A DNA stretch of 64,000 nt from Pseudomonas arsenicoxydans (GTDB lineage Bacteria; Pseudomonadota; Gammaproteobacteria; Pseudomonadales; Pseudomonadaceae): contig NZ_LT629705.1 of assembly GCF_900103875.1 (NCBI RefSeq), positions 324,501 to 388,500 of the forward strand. The letters run 5' to 3'. This document shows, piece by piece, positions 8,918 through 18,595 of the stretch. The notes beneath the pieces are model-generated. The model was not told the DNA's origin. It saw nothing but the letters and a program-made list of their open reading frames with translations, and searched no databases. A program made the position numbers and the translations under genes. Every line of letters begins with the position of its first letter. Position 1 is the stretch's first letter.

Positions 8918-9358
8918 ATGAAAACAGGCCTCCCCCGCAAGCAAAAAGGCGCCGTGGCAATTGAATTTGCCTTGGTGTTCGTGATCTTTTTCGCCGTGTT
9001 CTATGGGATTGTGAGTTACAGCCTGCCGCTGTTACTGATGCAATCGTTCAATCAGTCGACCGCCGAAGCGGTGCGTCGCAGCGTAGCGCTGGACCCAAGC
9101 ACACCTGGCTACGCCACCGCCGTGCGAACCGTTGCCACCACGGAGTTGAGCCGGCAACTGGCGTGGATTCCCACCGCGCTGAACTTCAATGTCGCCACCG
9201 ATGCCAGTGCCACTTATGTGGGCGGAGTCTTGAAGGTCACCATCAATTACCCCACCAGCAAATTGAACCGGGTGATCCCGTTTCTGGTGCTTCCGGGAAT
9301 CGGCTCGGTGCCCAACCTGCCGGCCAACCTCACCGCCAGTTCGAGCCTACAATTTTGA
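8918..9358 (+). CDS. TadE/TadF-like minor pseudopilin
   Basis: A 146-residue protein with a short basic N-terminus, a KGAVAIEF processing-type motif (the E-F pair at the start of a hydrophobic helix), a single membrane segment and a periplasmic domain. These are the hallmarks of TadE-like pseudopilins processed by the TadV/FppA peptidase. It diverges from fppA across about 75 bases. The ATG at 8918 is chosen over the GTG at 8894 as it follows an AGGGTAG stretch. It corresponds by position to PA4294 (from memory). Its stop overlaps the start of pprA. Confidence 0.85.
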   Translation: MKTGLPRKQKGAVAIEFALVFVIFFAVFYGIVSYSLPLLLMQSFNQSTAEAVRRSVALDPSTPGYATAVRTVATTELSRQLAWIPTALNFNVATDASATYVGGVLKVTINYPTSKLNRVIPFLVLPGIGSVPNLPANLTASSSLQF

Positions 9359-12123
9359 GTTCCGGGGACAAACTCTTCGGGCGCCTGCTTAACCGCCAAC
9401 CGCTACTGCCATTGGCGCCGCCAGACACCCTGAACGTGCCAAGTGTCGGCCTGCAATTGCACCTGGACGCCGAAGGTCGGGTGCTGCACCTGACCGGTCC
9501 GCTGCGCCATGCCCTGGCCCAGCAAGTACCCGCCGCGCAGGCATCGCCCTTGCTCGATTACCTCATGCCCCACAGCAGCCTCGCCGTCGAAGGCATACCG
9601 TCGGACTGGCAGGGGCAGATGCTGGACCTGGATTTTTACAGCCTCAGCGGACACCCGCTGCACTTGCGCGGCTGGGTCCAGCCCTTGGCGAACGGCTGGC
9701 TGTTGCAACTGCTGGACATCGGCGACTTGTTGCTTGAGCGTCGACAATCGCGCAGTCGCGAACACAATCAGTTGCTCGCGGCAAAAATCAGCGAACAGCT
9801 ACGCCTTTGCAGCCTCACGCGGCTGGCTGACGTATTGGCAGATCAACTCCAGAGCCTGGCTCAGCGACTTCATATTCCCTGCCTCGCGGTGGCGTTGCTC
9901 GATGAGCAGGGACAGGGATGGCAAATCCACCAGCATTACGCCGCCTGCGACGCTCCGCAACTCTGGGAAAACAACCAACGCCTGGGCACTGGACTCGACA
10001 GCTTGAGCGGCACCGCCGTGCATCACCTGGCGCTCGGCGAGCTCCCCCGCCTGCACAATATCTTCGGTCATGCCGAAGGGTTGGCGGTGCCTTATTACGA
10101 TGCGCACGGCGTGGTCGCCTGGCTGCTGTGTGGTTGTTACGCAGCGCAGCGCTGCGCCGCCGATCTGAACGACAGCGACTGGCTGCTGCTCACCGCCGCC
10201 CTCGCCAGCCCCTTGCTGGAACGGTTGCGCGAGCATCGGCATCACCTGCAACTGGAACGGCTGGACTCGTTGCAAGCGTTACTCGGCACCGGATGGCTCG
10301 AGGTTTTCAGCACCAGCGCCGAAGTGCAATTGGCGCCATCGCTCGCCAACACGCTGAGCTTGCCCGCGACCCGGGTGCCGCTGAACGAATGGCTTGATCG
10401 CGTGCATCCTGCCGACCGCGAAGAACTGCGCAGTCGCCTGCAAGACTGGCAGGACGACAGCGTTCCGTTGCTCCTGTGCGTACGCTTGCATTGCCCTGAC
10501 GCGACACAAGCACCGCGTTGGTATCGCTTGCAAGGCCAGACCCTGGGCGCCGGAAAAAACCGCCGACTGGTGGGCTTCATGCTCGACATCAGCGACATCA
10601 AGACCCAAGAACAGAACGCCTCGACGGCCCATGCCCGACTGGACAATCTGATCGCCAGTTCCCCGGCCGTGATCTACGTGCAGCGTTACGTCGAAGGTGC
10701 GCTGCTACCGACATTTTTTAGCGCCAGCCTGCAGCCCTTGCTCGGCCTGGAGCTCGCCGATTGCAGTGCTGGTGCACTGACAGAACGGGTTCATCCCGAG
10801 GACCGCGATCGCTATTTTGAACGCACCCGACTGTTGTTGCGTGAAGGCTCGGTGCGCAGTCGCTATCGCCTGCGCGACAGTCGTGGCGATTACCATTGGC
10901 TGCTCGACGAAGCCAAGCTGCTGCGCAACGACCTCGGCCTGCCGGTGGAAGCCGTTGGCTTGTGGCTGGACGTTACTGAAGCGACCCTCGCCACCGAGCA
11001 GGTCAAACAGAGCGAAGAGCGCTATCGAATACTGGTGGAGGATTCCCCGGCGATGATCTGTCGGTATCGCCCCGACCTGACCCTGACCTTTGGCAACCGG
11101 CCACTGGCGACGTATCTGGAATGCTCGCCCGAGCAATTGCCGGGGGTGAATCTGGGCAGCTGGATGTCAGACGAACAACGCGCCGCGTTCCTCCAGCGGC
11201 TCAGCCGACTGAGCCCGGACGTACCGGTGAGCACCGCGGAAATCAATCTGCAATTGCCGGGACGGGAACATGCGTGGTGGGTCTGGTCGGATCGCGGGGT
11301 GTTCGATGATCAAGGCCGTCTGCTCGAGGTCCAGGCCGTGGGCCGCGACAACACCGAAGTCCGGCGCTCCCAGCTACAACTTACGCAAAGCGCGAAGATG
11401 GCCACCCTCGGCGAAATGGCCACCGGGCTGGCCCATGAAATCAATCAACCGTTGAACGTGATGCGCATGGCCATCGTCAATGTGCTCAAGCGCCTGAACA
11501 GCGGTGACGTACAGCTCGATTATCTGACCGACAAGCTCAACCGCATCGACGCGCAGGTCCAGCGTGCCGCGCGGGTGGTGGATCACATGCGGGTGTTCGG
11601 CCGCCGCTCGGAGATCGAGCAGCAACCTTTCAATCCGGCCGAGGCGATCCAGGGCACGCTGTCACTGCTGGCCGAAGGCATGCGTGGCAAAGGTGTCGAG
11701 TTGCGGATCAGTCAGACCGATTTCGAGGTGCAGGTGCGTGGCTATATCGATCAACTGGAACAGGTTCTGATCAACCTGATGGTCAACGCCCGGGACGCCT
11801 TGCTGAGCAAACGCGAGACCGATCGTGAGTTCAAACCGTGGATTTCGCTGTACGCCGAAAGGGATAAGCAATCGGTGCGATTGTGGGTCGAGGACAACGG
11901 CGGCGGTATCGATCCGCGGCTGCTCGACAGGATTTTCGAACCGTTCTTCACCACCAAACCGGCGGGCATCGGCACCGGGTTGGGGCTGTCGGTGAGCTAT
12001 GGCATCGTCGAGAACATGGGCGGCCGCTTGAGTGTGAAAAACACGGTCGAGGGCGCCCGATTCTGTATCGAGCTGCCGATCGCCGACGACGATCAGATCA
12101 CCAGTGACGCGCGCCCGGATTGA
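9355..12123 (+). CDS. pprA: Sensor histidine kinase PprA
   Basis: About 922 residues, soluble, with a chain of sensory modules: an N-terminal PAS-like region, a GAF-like region (about residues 150-300), three PAS/PAC units (ending near [24 protein letters not shown] and [13 protein letters not shown]), then a HisKA domain with phospho-acceptor His694 (GLAHEINQP), N box ([11 protein letters not shown]) and G boxes ([18 protein letters not shown]). The likely start is TTG at 9355, which overlaps the TadE-like stop as TTGA; no strong ribosome site is seen, so a later GTG is possible. It is the presumed partner of PprB. Its 3' end overlaps the convergent tadG by 31 bases. Confidence 0.85.
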   Translation: MSSGDKLFGRLLNRQPLLPLAPPDTLNVPSVGLQLHLDAEGRVLHLTGPLRHALAQQVPAAQASPLLDYLMPHSSLAVEGIPSDWQGQMLDLDFYSLSGHPLHLRGWVQPLANGWLLQLLDIGDLLLERRQSRSREHNQLLAAKISEQLRLCSLTRLADVLADQLQSLAQRLHIPCLAVALLDEQGQGWQIHQHYAACDAPQLWENNQRLGTGLDSLSGTAVHHLALGELPRLHNIFGHAEGLAVPYYDAHGVVAWLLCGCYAAQRCAADLNDSDWLLLTAALASPLLERLREHRHHLQLERLDSLQALLGTGWLEVFSTSAEVQLAPSLANTLSLPATRVPLNEWLDRVHPADREELRSRLQDWQDDSVPLLLCVRLHCPDATQAPRWYRLQGQTLGAGKNRRLVGFMLDISDIKTQEQNASTAHARLDNLIASSPAVIYVQRYVEGALLPTFFSASLQPLLGLELADCSAGALTERVHPEDRDRYFERTRLLLREGSVRSRYRLRDSRGDYHWLLDEAKLLRNDLGLPVEAVGLWLDVTEATLATEQVKQSEERYRILVEDSPAMICRYRPDLTLTFGNRPLATYLECSPEQLPGVNLGSWMSDEQRAAFLQRLSRLSPDVPVSTAEINLQLPGREHAWWVWSDRGVFDDQGRLLEVQAVGRDNTEVRRSQLQLTQSAKMATLGEMATGLAHEINQPLNVMRMAIVNVLKRLNSGDVQLDYLTDKLNRIDAQVQRAARVVDHMRVFGRRSEIEQQPFNPAEAIQGTLSLLAEGMRGKGVELRISQTDFEVQVRGYIDQLEQVLINLMVNARDALLSKRETDREFKPWISLYAERDKQSVRLWVEDNGGGIDPRLLDRIFEPFFTTKPAGIGTGLGLSVSYGIVENMGGRLSVKNTVEGARFCIELPIADDDQITSDARPD

Positions 12124-14075
12124 CAGCTGAGGTTGGCGCCGACATCGACCTTGTTCAGGTCGATGCCCAGACTGACCAACAGCGTATTGATCAAGGTATC
12201 GAGCAATGGGCTGAGCACACCGTTGATAGTGTCGACCAGGACGCTGGTGACGGCGCTGAGAATTGTCCCCAGACCACTCACCAGACTGCCCGTCGGGCCA
12301 TACATGTTGACCTTGATATTGGTCAGCGTGTCGGAAAGGCTGCTGACGATATTGCTGGTGGAAAAGGAATAGTAAAACGGTGGCTGGTTGATCTCCGGCA
12401 GGCTGGTTGCCGGTGGTGCGGAATAGACGTGAGGGATATTGGCGTTCTGCGCCACGGAGGTGTCGACCATGATATCGATCCCGCCGCCGACGCTGGGAAT
12501 CCGTGGGTCGCAACTGACGGGAAAGATCAAAAACCGGCGACAGGTTTTCACCCCGATATCGATCACCTTCAACGGCTGCACCACCACGGCTGGCGGCGCG
12601 GTGTTGCTGCCGAACGTCGTGTTCGGGTCAATCTTGCCGACTTTCAGATTCACCAAGGACGTGCTGGTATTGGTGGTCAATGTCTTGCTGGTCGGGCTAA
12701 GGCAGCTGTAGGCGGTGACGTAACTGTTGGCGCTCGCCACGTCCACGGCGACGTCGAGGCCCACGACATTGGAAAGTGGCACGATTGACGGTGTCTGACA
12801 GTCAGCCCCCAGCGCGCAGGTCAATGAATCGATGACACCAACCAGATTTAGATGAAGCAAGGCATTCAAGGTATTGGTCAGGGGGCCGGCCAGATCGGCT
12901 GCCGCCGCGAGCAACGGTTGGATGGTGCTCAGAATGGGCAGGTTGATCGACAGCAGCGTGCGTATCTGAGCCGTTTTTACATAAATCCGATTGGGCCCCA
13001 AAGGCGCGAGCGCGGCGTTTTTCGGATTGCCGATGGCGGAAAGTTGGGGCGGCTCCAGGACCTGCACCCGAGCGGTGATTTGCGCCAGCCCTGAGAGGTT
13101 GATCGGCAGGGTCGCCACCAGGCCGTTTTTCTTGTTGGCCAGTTGCACGATGGCCTCGATCAGGTCGAACACTTTCAGGTTGGTCGCCAGCGCCGTCACG
13201 TTGCTGCCGGTTTCAATGTGCAGCACGTTACCCAGCACAACGGTGGTCGTGCCGGCCGCGACTTTCAGCGCTTGAAGGCTGCCGATGGTGGCCGTCGCGC
13301 CAAGTGTGCCGCTGGGGTCCAGCACGTTGACGGCGGTCTGGATCAACTGGCTGACGGCAATCGTATTGCCCAGCACCTGGTCATACCCAGCGGTACTGAG
13401 ATTGAGGTCGACTTTCAGCCGGTCGAGGTAGCCGAGCAGGCTGATGTTGGTGTTCACCAACCCGTTCCAGCCCGCGGCATTGATATTCAGGTTACCGCCG
13501 AGCAACCCACCGAATAATGCATTGAGCGTGGCCGATTTGCTGGTATCGACGCTCAACGTTGTACTGCGGATGGTCAGCGAAGCCAGGGGTGGCGGTAAGG
13601 CGGCGACCGCCGTGGCGGACAGGTTGACCGTCGCCCCGCGTGGCGCGCCACCGAACAGTGCGCCGATGCCGCCGGCGAAACTCTGCGGGACCACATGGCT
13701 GGCGATCACCCGAATGGCTTCGCTTTTGCTGGGGTCGCCGGCAAAGACTCGAAGGTTATTGGCGTCCAGGGTCAAGATACCGCAAGCCACCTGCAGGTTG
13801 CGGTTGGGGCCGGGAAAGGTGAAGCCATTGCGGTTGGCGCTGGCGTTGGCATACACCGTGGCCGTGGCCCCGGCGGCGCAATCACCGCCTCGGGTCGAGG
13901 CTTCAAGTGCGGCCATGTCCGCCACGCGCTGCAGGTCGCGCTTTTCCAGGTACAAACGACCGCTGTCGACCACCACCAGCATAAACACCAGGGCCATAGC
14001 CAGCGTCAACGCCGCCATCATGCCGATAGCCCCGCGTTGTCGGGTCGGGCCGTAGAACTGCAGTCGGGAAGACAT
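12093..14075 (-). CDS. tadG: Tad pilus protein TadG
   Basis: A 660-residue protein with the TadG-like N-terminal segment (RQRGAIGMMAALTLAMALVF) forming one membrane anchor, followed by the DSGRLYLEKRDLQRVADMAALEA helix typical of TadE/TadG families and a long, Asn/Val/Leu-rich periplasmic domain. TadG is needed for Flp fibril assembly, perhaps as a periplasmic anchor. The ATG at 14075 has AAGGAG just upstream; an in-frame ATG at 14117 lacks one. Unlike PAO1 (from memory), where tadG lies on the tad side of pprB, here it is placed after pprA and read towards it. Confidence 0.85.
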   Translation of the reverse strand: MSSRLQFYGPTRQRGAIGMMAALTLAMALVFMLVVVDSGRLYLEKRDLQRVADMAALEASTRGGDCAAGATATVYANASANRNGFTFPGPNRNLQVACGILTLDANNLRVFAGDPSKSEAIRVIASHVVPQSFAGGIGALFGGAPRGATVNLSATAVAALPPPLASLTIRSTTLSVDTSKSATLNALFGGLLGGNLNINAAGWNGLVNTNISLLGYLDRLKVDLNLSTAGYDQVLGNTIAVSQLIQTAVNVLDPSGTLGATATIGSLQALKVAAGTTTVVLGNVLHIETGSNVTALATNLKVFDLIEAIVQLANKKNGLVATLPINLSGLAQITARVQVLEPPQLSAIGNPKNAALAPLGPNRIYVKTAQIRTLLSINLPILSTIQPLLAAAADLAGPLTNTLNALLHLNLVGVIDSLTCALGADCQTPSIVPLSNVVGLDVAVDVASANSYVTAYSCLSPTSKTLTTNTSTSLVNLKVGKIDPNTTFGSNTAPPAVVVQPLKVIDIGVKTCRRFLIFPVSCDPRIPSVGGGIDIMVDTSVAQNANIPHVYSAPPATSLPEINQPPFYYSFSTSNIVSSLSDTLTNIKVNMYGPTGSLVSGLGTILSAVTSVLVDTINGVLSPLLDTLINTLLVSLGIDLNKVDVGANLSCQSGRASLVI

Positions 14076-14190
14076 CGCGCACTCCTTTGCCGGTGCACAA
14101 CCGAGGGCTACCTCCATGGGTCAAAAGCAGTGTAGACAAGGCTCGGAAAGACCGCTGGCAAGACGCCATCGAAAAAACGACAACACCCAA

Positions 14191-14280
14191 TGTGGGAGCG
14201 GGCTTGCCCGCGATGACGGCCGTTCAGTCGAAAAGGATGTCGTCTGACGATCCGCCATCGCGGGCAAGCCCGCTCCCACA
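14191..14280. repeat. Paired REP element (BIME-like, family A)
   Basis: Two inverted REP units: TGTGGGAGCGGGCTTGCCCG at the left and its exact complement at the right, separated by about 50 bases. Each unit can fold alone, and the pair can form one long stem. It lies between tadG and a DUF4136 gene. It could act as a transcript end or a gyrase/IHF-type site (inference); the sequence only shows the palindrome. Confidence 0.85.
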
Positions 14281-14308
14281 GGATTTTGTGGTGTTTGGGG
14301 AGCGGTGT

Positions 14309-14866
14309 TTAATGCGGTGGATAGTTGGCGAGGATGCGTCCAACGGTTTCGCGTATCGCATTGCTGCGATCAGAAGGGTTCGTCGTGCGGCTGAGGATCT
14401 GCTCATCGCTGCCACGCCATACCAGTTTGCCGTCCTTGCCATCGAGCAGGTCGATCTGGATGGTCGCCACCTTGTAACTGACGTTACGGGTTTCGTTGTA
14501 CATCGGTGCGCCCCAGTAGCCGTTCCAGGGATTACCCCAGCCGCCGCCATAGTTGGTGGTCACCTGCTGCTGACGCTCTTCGATGATCAGGTAGGTCTGG
14601 ACGTTCAGGTTACCGTTGCTGCCTGGAGCGGCCGGGCGCAGGCCGCGCTGATCCAATTGGTCGGCAACCGATTCGCGGATGCGCTGTTCGGTCAGGTCGC
14701 TCTTGATCCGTGGGTCGTCAGGGCGATATTGCAAAGCAGGCTCTTTCCAGCTCCAGCTGCGATAGGCGGCGAAGTCGCGGCTGGCATCGAAGTCACTGTT
14801 GACCTGGTTGGCGGCGCAAGCGCTGAGCAGCACGGCCACGGCCAGTAAGGTAAAACGGCGGATCAT
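14309..14866 (-). CDS. DUF4136 lipoprotein
   Basis: A 185-residue lipoprotein: signal peptide and lipobox LLSAC, then the DUF4136 fold signature SDFDASRDFAAYRSWSW, a DQRGLRP segment and a C-terminal IRETVGRILANYPP helix. A glycine/tryptophan loop (GGGWGNPWNGYWG) sits in the middle. The ATG at 14866 is preferred as GGAG precedes it by 7 bases. It is followed in the same direction, 55 bases from the upstream gene, by a clear paralogue at 14922-15542. Molecular function unknown; likely periplasmic face of an envelope membrane. Confidence 0.85.
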   Translation of the reverse strand: MIRRFTLLAVAVLLSACAANQVNSDFDASRDFAAYRSWSWKEPALQYRPDDPRIKSDLTEQRIRESVADQLDQRGLRPAAPGSNGNLNVQTYLIIEERQQQVTTNYGGGWGNPWNGYWGAPMYNETRNVSYKVATIQIDLLDGKDGKLVWRGSDEQILSRTTNPSDRSNAIRETVGRILANYPPH

Positions 14867-14921
14867 GATGGTTCTCCAGATTGAAGACATGAACCTGTGA
14901 ACGGCTTCCAAACCCTAGAAG

Positions 14922-15542
14922 CTAACCAGGAGGATACGCCGACATCGCCTTTTCTACAGCCTCCCGGATCGCGTCGGCCCGCTCGCCTTGACTGCCCCGA
15001 CTGCCGGTTTCAGCGCTTGAACTCCACACCGGTTGACCGGTGCTCGCGTCAAACAAATCCACCCGCACAACCACGACCTGCTCCTGATAAGTGCGCACGA
15101 TCGGCACCGTGTTGTACATGCCATAACCGCTGCCGTAATGGTTGTAACCGCCGCCGTAGTAACCGCCGCCGTAGCCATAGTCGTCCTGCACTTGGCGCAA
15201 GCGGGTCTCCAGGTGCAGGTTGGCGCTGACAAACAGATCGGCCGGGCGGCTGTTATCGTGCAACGGCCGCAAGCCGCGCTGATCGAGGGCGTTGCTGACC
15301 GCTTCAGCGACCTGGGCCGAGTCCGCCCAGACGCTGCCCGGCGGCAGTTGCCCGTTGAGCCAGGCCCAGCTGCGGTAACGACCGTAGTCACGCGGCGGTG
15401 CCGGGTAGGCGCTACGGTCGAAGGTACTGGCCGCTTGAGGCGGTGCCGGCGGCAACGGGTTGGACGTCGCCACGTAAGGGTTGCTGCCCTGACACGCCAC
15501 CAACCCGAGGCAGATCACCAGTAACCCTGCACGACTTTTCAT
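14922..15542 (-). CDS. DUF4136 lipoprotein, paralogue with Gly/Tyr-rich insert
   Basis: A 206-residue lipoprotein with lipobox GLVAC and the same landmarks as its neighbour: [17 protein letters not shown], and the C-terminal [14 protein letters not shown]. The loop between them is expanded into a [19 protein letters not shown] tract. GGAG lies 10 bases before the ATG. Being read before the 14309-14866 gene, the two probably share a transcript and arose by tandem duplication. Function unknown. Confidence 0.85.
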   Translation of the reverse strand: MKSRAGLLVICLGLVACQGSNPYVATSNPLPPAPPQAASTFDRSAYPAPPRDYGRYRSWAWLNGQLPPGSVWADSAQVAEAVSNALDQRGLRPLHDNSRPADLFVSANLHLETRLRQVQDDYGYGGGYYGGGYNHYGSGYGMYNTVPIVRTYQEQVVVVRVDLFDASTGQPVWSSSAETGSRGSQGERADAIREAVEKAMSAYPPG

Positions 15543-15554
15543 TTCGAGCTCCGA

Positions 15555-16304
15555 TCAGACCGGCCGACAGATCCAGTGCAAATAGCGCCCAAGCCCGGCA
15601 AAGCTTGGGTGACGACGATGAGCCAGCTCCATTTCGAGCAGATCCACCAGTTCGGCGCGAGCCTGGAATTCCACTGGCATGTAATCGTGAAAAACCCGCA
15701 CTCCGCTCTGAGTTTCGACCCGCCACAGACCCTCAAGTTGCTCCGCCAATTCACGCGGATCAAGGGGCTGCTGCGGGGTCAGGCTCTGCTTCTCACCGGC
15801 CATGTCGTTCTTGCGCATTTTGCGAAAGTGACCCTTGAGCAGGTTGCGATAGATCAGTGCATCGCGGTTGTAGAAGGCCAATGACAGCCAACCGTCCGGC
15901 TTCGTCAACTGATGCAGCACCGGCAGGATCGCGTGCGGTTCTGCCAGCCATTCCAGCACGGCATGGCACAGCACCAGGTCATAAGGTTCGGTGAGCTGAC
16001 CGAGCAGCTCCTGCCACGGCGCCTGAATGAACGTGGCGCTCTGCCCGGCCTCGGCGAAGCGCTGGCGGGCGCCTTCGAGCATCGGTTCGGCGGGCTCGGC
16101 CAGCGTGACATCATGCCCGCGCTGGGCCAGCCACAGCGACATGTGCCCCAGGCCGGCGCCGATATCCAGGACGCGCAACGGCCGCTCCGGCAAGGTTTCC
16201 GCCAGGTCGGCCTGAAGCACTGCCAGGCGGATCGCCCCTTTGGCGCCCCCGTAGATCTTTTCCGCGAAGCGGGTCGCCAACTGGTCGAAATGACGGTCGC
16301 TCAT
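15555..16304 (-). CDS. cmoM: tRNA uridine 5-carboxymethoxy methyltransferase CmoM
   Basis: A 249-residue class I SAM methyltransferase. It has the SAM motif VLDIGAGLGHMS (about residues 45-56), the family-specific start DRHFDQLATRFAEKIYGGAKG, the LCHAVLEWLAEP segment, an AFYNRDALIYRNLLKGHF stretch and the GVRVFHDYM and GRYLHWICRP ends. These match E. coli CmoM (formerly SmtA), which methyl-esterifies cmo5U34 in tRNA. It overlaps the upstream MazG-like gene by 4 bases (ATGA) and forms a two-gene unit with it. Confidence 0.92.
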   Translation of the reverse strand: MSDRHFDQLATRFAEKIYGGAKGAIRLAVLQADLAETLPERPLRVLDIGAGLGHMSLWLAQRGHDVTLAEPAEPMLEGARQRFAEAGQSATFIQAPWQELLGQLTEPYDLVLCHAVLEWLAEPHAILPVLHQLTKPDGWLSLAFYNRDALIYRNLLKGHFRKMRKNDMAGEKQSLTPQQPLDPRELAEQLEGLWRVETQSGVRVFHDYMPVEFQARAELVDLLEMELAHRRHPSFAGLGRYLHWICRPV

Positions 16305-16606
16305 GAGCCGAACCTCTTTTCACTGTCCGCGAGTTTGCTGCGCACCACTTCATCCATGTCCAGCCCCAATTCGCTGCACAGCAGCAGCAAATAGAGCACG
16401 ATGTCGCCGACTTCCTGCCCGGCATGGGCAAGTTTGTCGGCCGGCAACTGGCGCGACTGGTCTTCGGTCAGCCACTGGAAAATCTCCACCAGCTCGGACA
16501 TTTCCACGCTCGCGGCCATGGCCAGGTTTTTCGGGCTGTGAAATTGCCGCCAGTCATTGCGGTCACGGATGGCGTGCAGGCGTTCGGTCAGTTCAACAAG
16601 GTTCAT
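16301..16606 (-). CDS. MazG-like nucleotide pyrophosphohydrolase
   Basis: A 101-residue all-alpha NTP pyrophosphatase of the MazG/DUF4370-like (dCTPase/RS21-C6) type. The metal-binding EXXE...EXXD pattern is visible: E-M-S-E-L-V-E-I near residue 37 and QEVGDIVLYLLLL near residue 66. It probably hydrolyses non-canonical or excess (d)NTPs to monophosphates; substrate unknown. The ATG at 16606 follows AGGAG, while an upstream in-frame ATG at 16678 has no support. It is translationally coupled to cmoM. Confidence 0.87.
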   Translation of the reverse strand: MNLVELTERLHAIRDRNDWRQFHSPKNLAMAASVEMSELVEIFQWLTEDQSRQLPADKLAHAGQEVGDIVLYLLLLCSELGLDMDEVVRSKLADSEKRFGS

Positions 16607-16750
16607 CGGGCTCTCCTGAAGGCGTATAGCTTCGGGGGGATGCTGCATGAAGGCAAGCGGCACGCACCGTAAAACCACTATGCTTGCAGGGAACTCGCCA
16701 TCGCGATCAATGGCCCAAGCCTCAACCCCTTACATCAGGACGTTCACGAC

Positions 16751-17044
16751 ATGCAGGTAGAAAGTTTTTTCGAATGGCTCGGTCAGGCACTCGGTTCGGT
16801 CATCCGCTTTATCGTTGATGGCCTCAGTGGCTTGTTCAACCTGCTGAGCCATGCCGGCAGCAATTTTGTCGAAGGGCTGTCCCGTGCGCTGGGCATGGAC
16901 ACGTCGATCATCAGCATCATCGCGTTGATTCTGGGGTTGATGCTGTTGTGGTCAGCGATTCGGGCGTTCATGAGCGCCTCGATCATCATGGGGATCATCT
17001 GGTTGGTGCTGGGGCTGTGGCTGCTGAGCTGGATCATCCACTGA
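16751..17044 (+). CDS. Small membrane protein of unknown function
   Basis: A 97-residue protein with an amphipathic N-terminal half (MQVESFFEWLGQALGS...) and two adjacent hydrophobic helices in the C-terminal half (about residues 53-71 and 77-96). It diverges from the mazG-cmoM pair and is followed by a palindromic repeat. I do not recognise the family with certainty; similar short inner-membrane proteins are common in Pseudomonas. The reading frame is supported by codon composition and by the clean hydrophobic pattern. Confidence 0.7.
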   Translation: MQVESFFEWLGQALGSVIRFIVDGLSGLFNLLSHAGSNFVEGLSRALGMDTSIISIIALILGLMLLWSAIRAFMSASIIMGIIWLVLGLWLLSWIIH

Positions 17045-17054
17045 CAACCTGACT

Positions 17055-17163
17055 GATCGTTCCCACGCTCTGCGTGGGAATGCAGCCCGGGACGCTCCGC
17101 GTCCCAAACGTCGTGACGCAGAGCGTCACAGGAGTCATTCCCACGCAGAGCATGGGAACGATC
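17055..17163. repeat. Palindromic intergenic repeat (family B), copy 1
   Basis: About 109 bases beginning GATCGTTCCCACGCTCTGCG and ending in its complement, with inner GGGACGCTCCGCGTCCC and TGACGCAGAGCGTCA hairpins. A second copy lies at 39231-39333 with the same layout. It forms a multi-branched palindrome between a membrane protein gene and the MATE gene. Confidence 0.9.
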
Positions 17164-17206
17164 ATCACAAACTGTCGCTACAATGCTGGCTCCCCAAGGA
17201 GCCTGC

Positions 17207-18556
17207 ATGTCCAACCTGATTGCCGACTGGCGCGACCGCCCTACCCATCGCCGGGTCTGGGCGCTCGCAGCGCCCATGATTCTGTCGAACATTTCCGTAC
17301 CGCTGGTGGCACTGGTCGACAGCACGGTCATCGGCCACCTGCCCCACGCCCATCAGTTGGGGGCCGTGGCGGTCGGGGCCAGCCTGTACACCTTTCTCGC
17401 CTGGGCCATGGGTTTTCTGCGCATGGGCTCCACCGGTTTTGCCGCCCAGGCGGCCGGTCGAGGGGATGGTGCAGCGTTGCGGCAGATCCTGTTGCAGGGC
17501 TTGTTGCTTGCAATGGGCCTGTCGATTCTCCTCGGGGCACTGGGTGTGCCGTTGAGCGACGTTGCGCTGCACTTCATGCAACCCTCGGAGGAACTGGATC
17601 AACTGACCCGCGAATTCTTCCACACCCGATTGTTCGGCTTGCCGGCGGCGCTGGCCAGTTATGCGCTGGTCGGCTGGTTTCTCGGCACCCAGAACGCCCG
17701 GGCACCGCTGGCGATTTTGCTGAGCACCAACCTGGTGAACATCGCGCTGAACCTGTGGTTTGTCCTCGGACTGGAATGGGGCGTGGTCGGTGCGGCCAGG
17801 GCCTCGGTCATTGCCGAATGGACCGGCGCCTTGATCGGCCTGTACATGACGCGCCACGCCCTGCGCGCTTATCCCGGCCATATCGCCTGGGCCGCGCTGG
17901 CGCTGTGGAAGAGCTGGCGTCCGCTGCTGGCGGTCAATCGAGACATCTTCATTCGTAGCCTGGCGCTGCAATCAGTGTTTTTCCTGATCACCGTGCAAGG
18001 CGCGCGGCTGGGTGATGCCACCGTCGCCGCCAACGCGCTGCTGCTCAACGGTTTGCTGCTGACGGCCCACGCGCTCGATGGTTTGGCCCATGCCGTAGAA
18101 GCCTTGTGCGGACATGCCATCGGTGCGCGTGATCGAGAGGCGCTGCGTCGCTCATTGGTGGTCGCTTGCGGCTGGTCATTGCTGGCGAGCCTGGGATTTG
18201 CGGTGCTGTTCGCGCTGGCCGGGCATCTGTTCATCGAGATGCAGACCGACATTCAGAGCGTGCGCGACACCGCGTTCGTCTACCTGCCCTACCTCGCCGT
18301 GCTGCCGCTGATTGCCGTCTGGAGTTACCTGCTCGATGGCCTGTTCATCGGCGCCACTCGCGCCCGGGAAATGCGCAACGGCATGCTGCTGACGGTGCTC
18401 TTGTTGCTGCCCTTTGCCTGGGCGCTCCACCGTTTTGGCAATCATGGGCTGTGGATAACGTTCTTGCTGTTCATGCTGCTGCGCAGCCTGACCCTTGGTG
18501 CGTTTGCCTGGTACCTGCGCCGCAACGACGGCTGGTTCGCCGGCAACGCTCACTGA
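17207..18556 (+). CDS. MATE family efflux transporter (DinF-like)
   Basis: A 449-residue inner-membrane protein with 12 predicted helices in two similar halves, as in MATE multidrug/cation antiporters. Typical segments are LAAPMILSNISVPLVALVD at the start, AVGASLYTFL, FLRMGSTGFAAQA and the second-half AHALDGLAHAVEAL. The sequence resembles the DinF branch. Substrate not deducible. The ATG at 17207 has AAGGAG 5 bases upstream; an in-frame ATG at 17183 precedes that site. It ends 40 bases before the convergent DUF4123 gene. Confidence 0.9.
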   Translation: MSNLIADWRDRPTHRRVWALAAPMILSNISVPLVALVDSTVIGHLPHAHQLGAVAVGASLYTFLAWAMGFLRMGSTGFAAQAAGRGDGAALRQILLQGLLLAMGLSILLGALGVPLSDVALHFMQPSEELDQLTREFFHTRLFGLPAALASYALVGWFLGTQNARAPLAILLSTNLVNIALNLWFVLGLEWGVVGAARASVIAEWTGALIGLYMTRHALRAYPGHIAWAALALWKSWRPLLAVNRDIFIRSLALQSVFFLITVQGARLGDATVAANALLLNGLLLTAHALDGLAHAVEALCGHAIGARDREALRRSLVVACGWSLLASLGFAVLFALAGHLFIEMQTDIQSVRDTAFVYLPYLAVLPLIAVWSYLLDGLFIGATRAREMRNGMLLTVLLLLPFAWALHRFGNHGLWITFLLFMLLRSLTLGAFAWYLRRNDGWFAGNAH

Positions 18557-18595
18557 ATCGGGCCGGCCTGGCACCTCCAGCACCTGGCACCAGTG

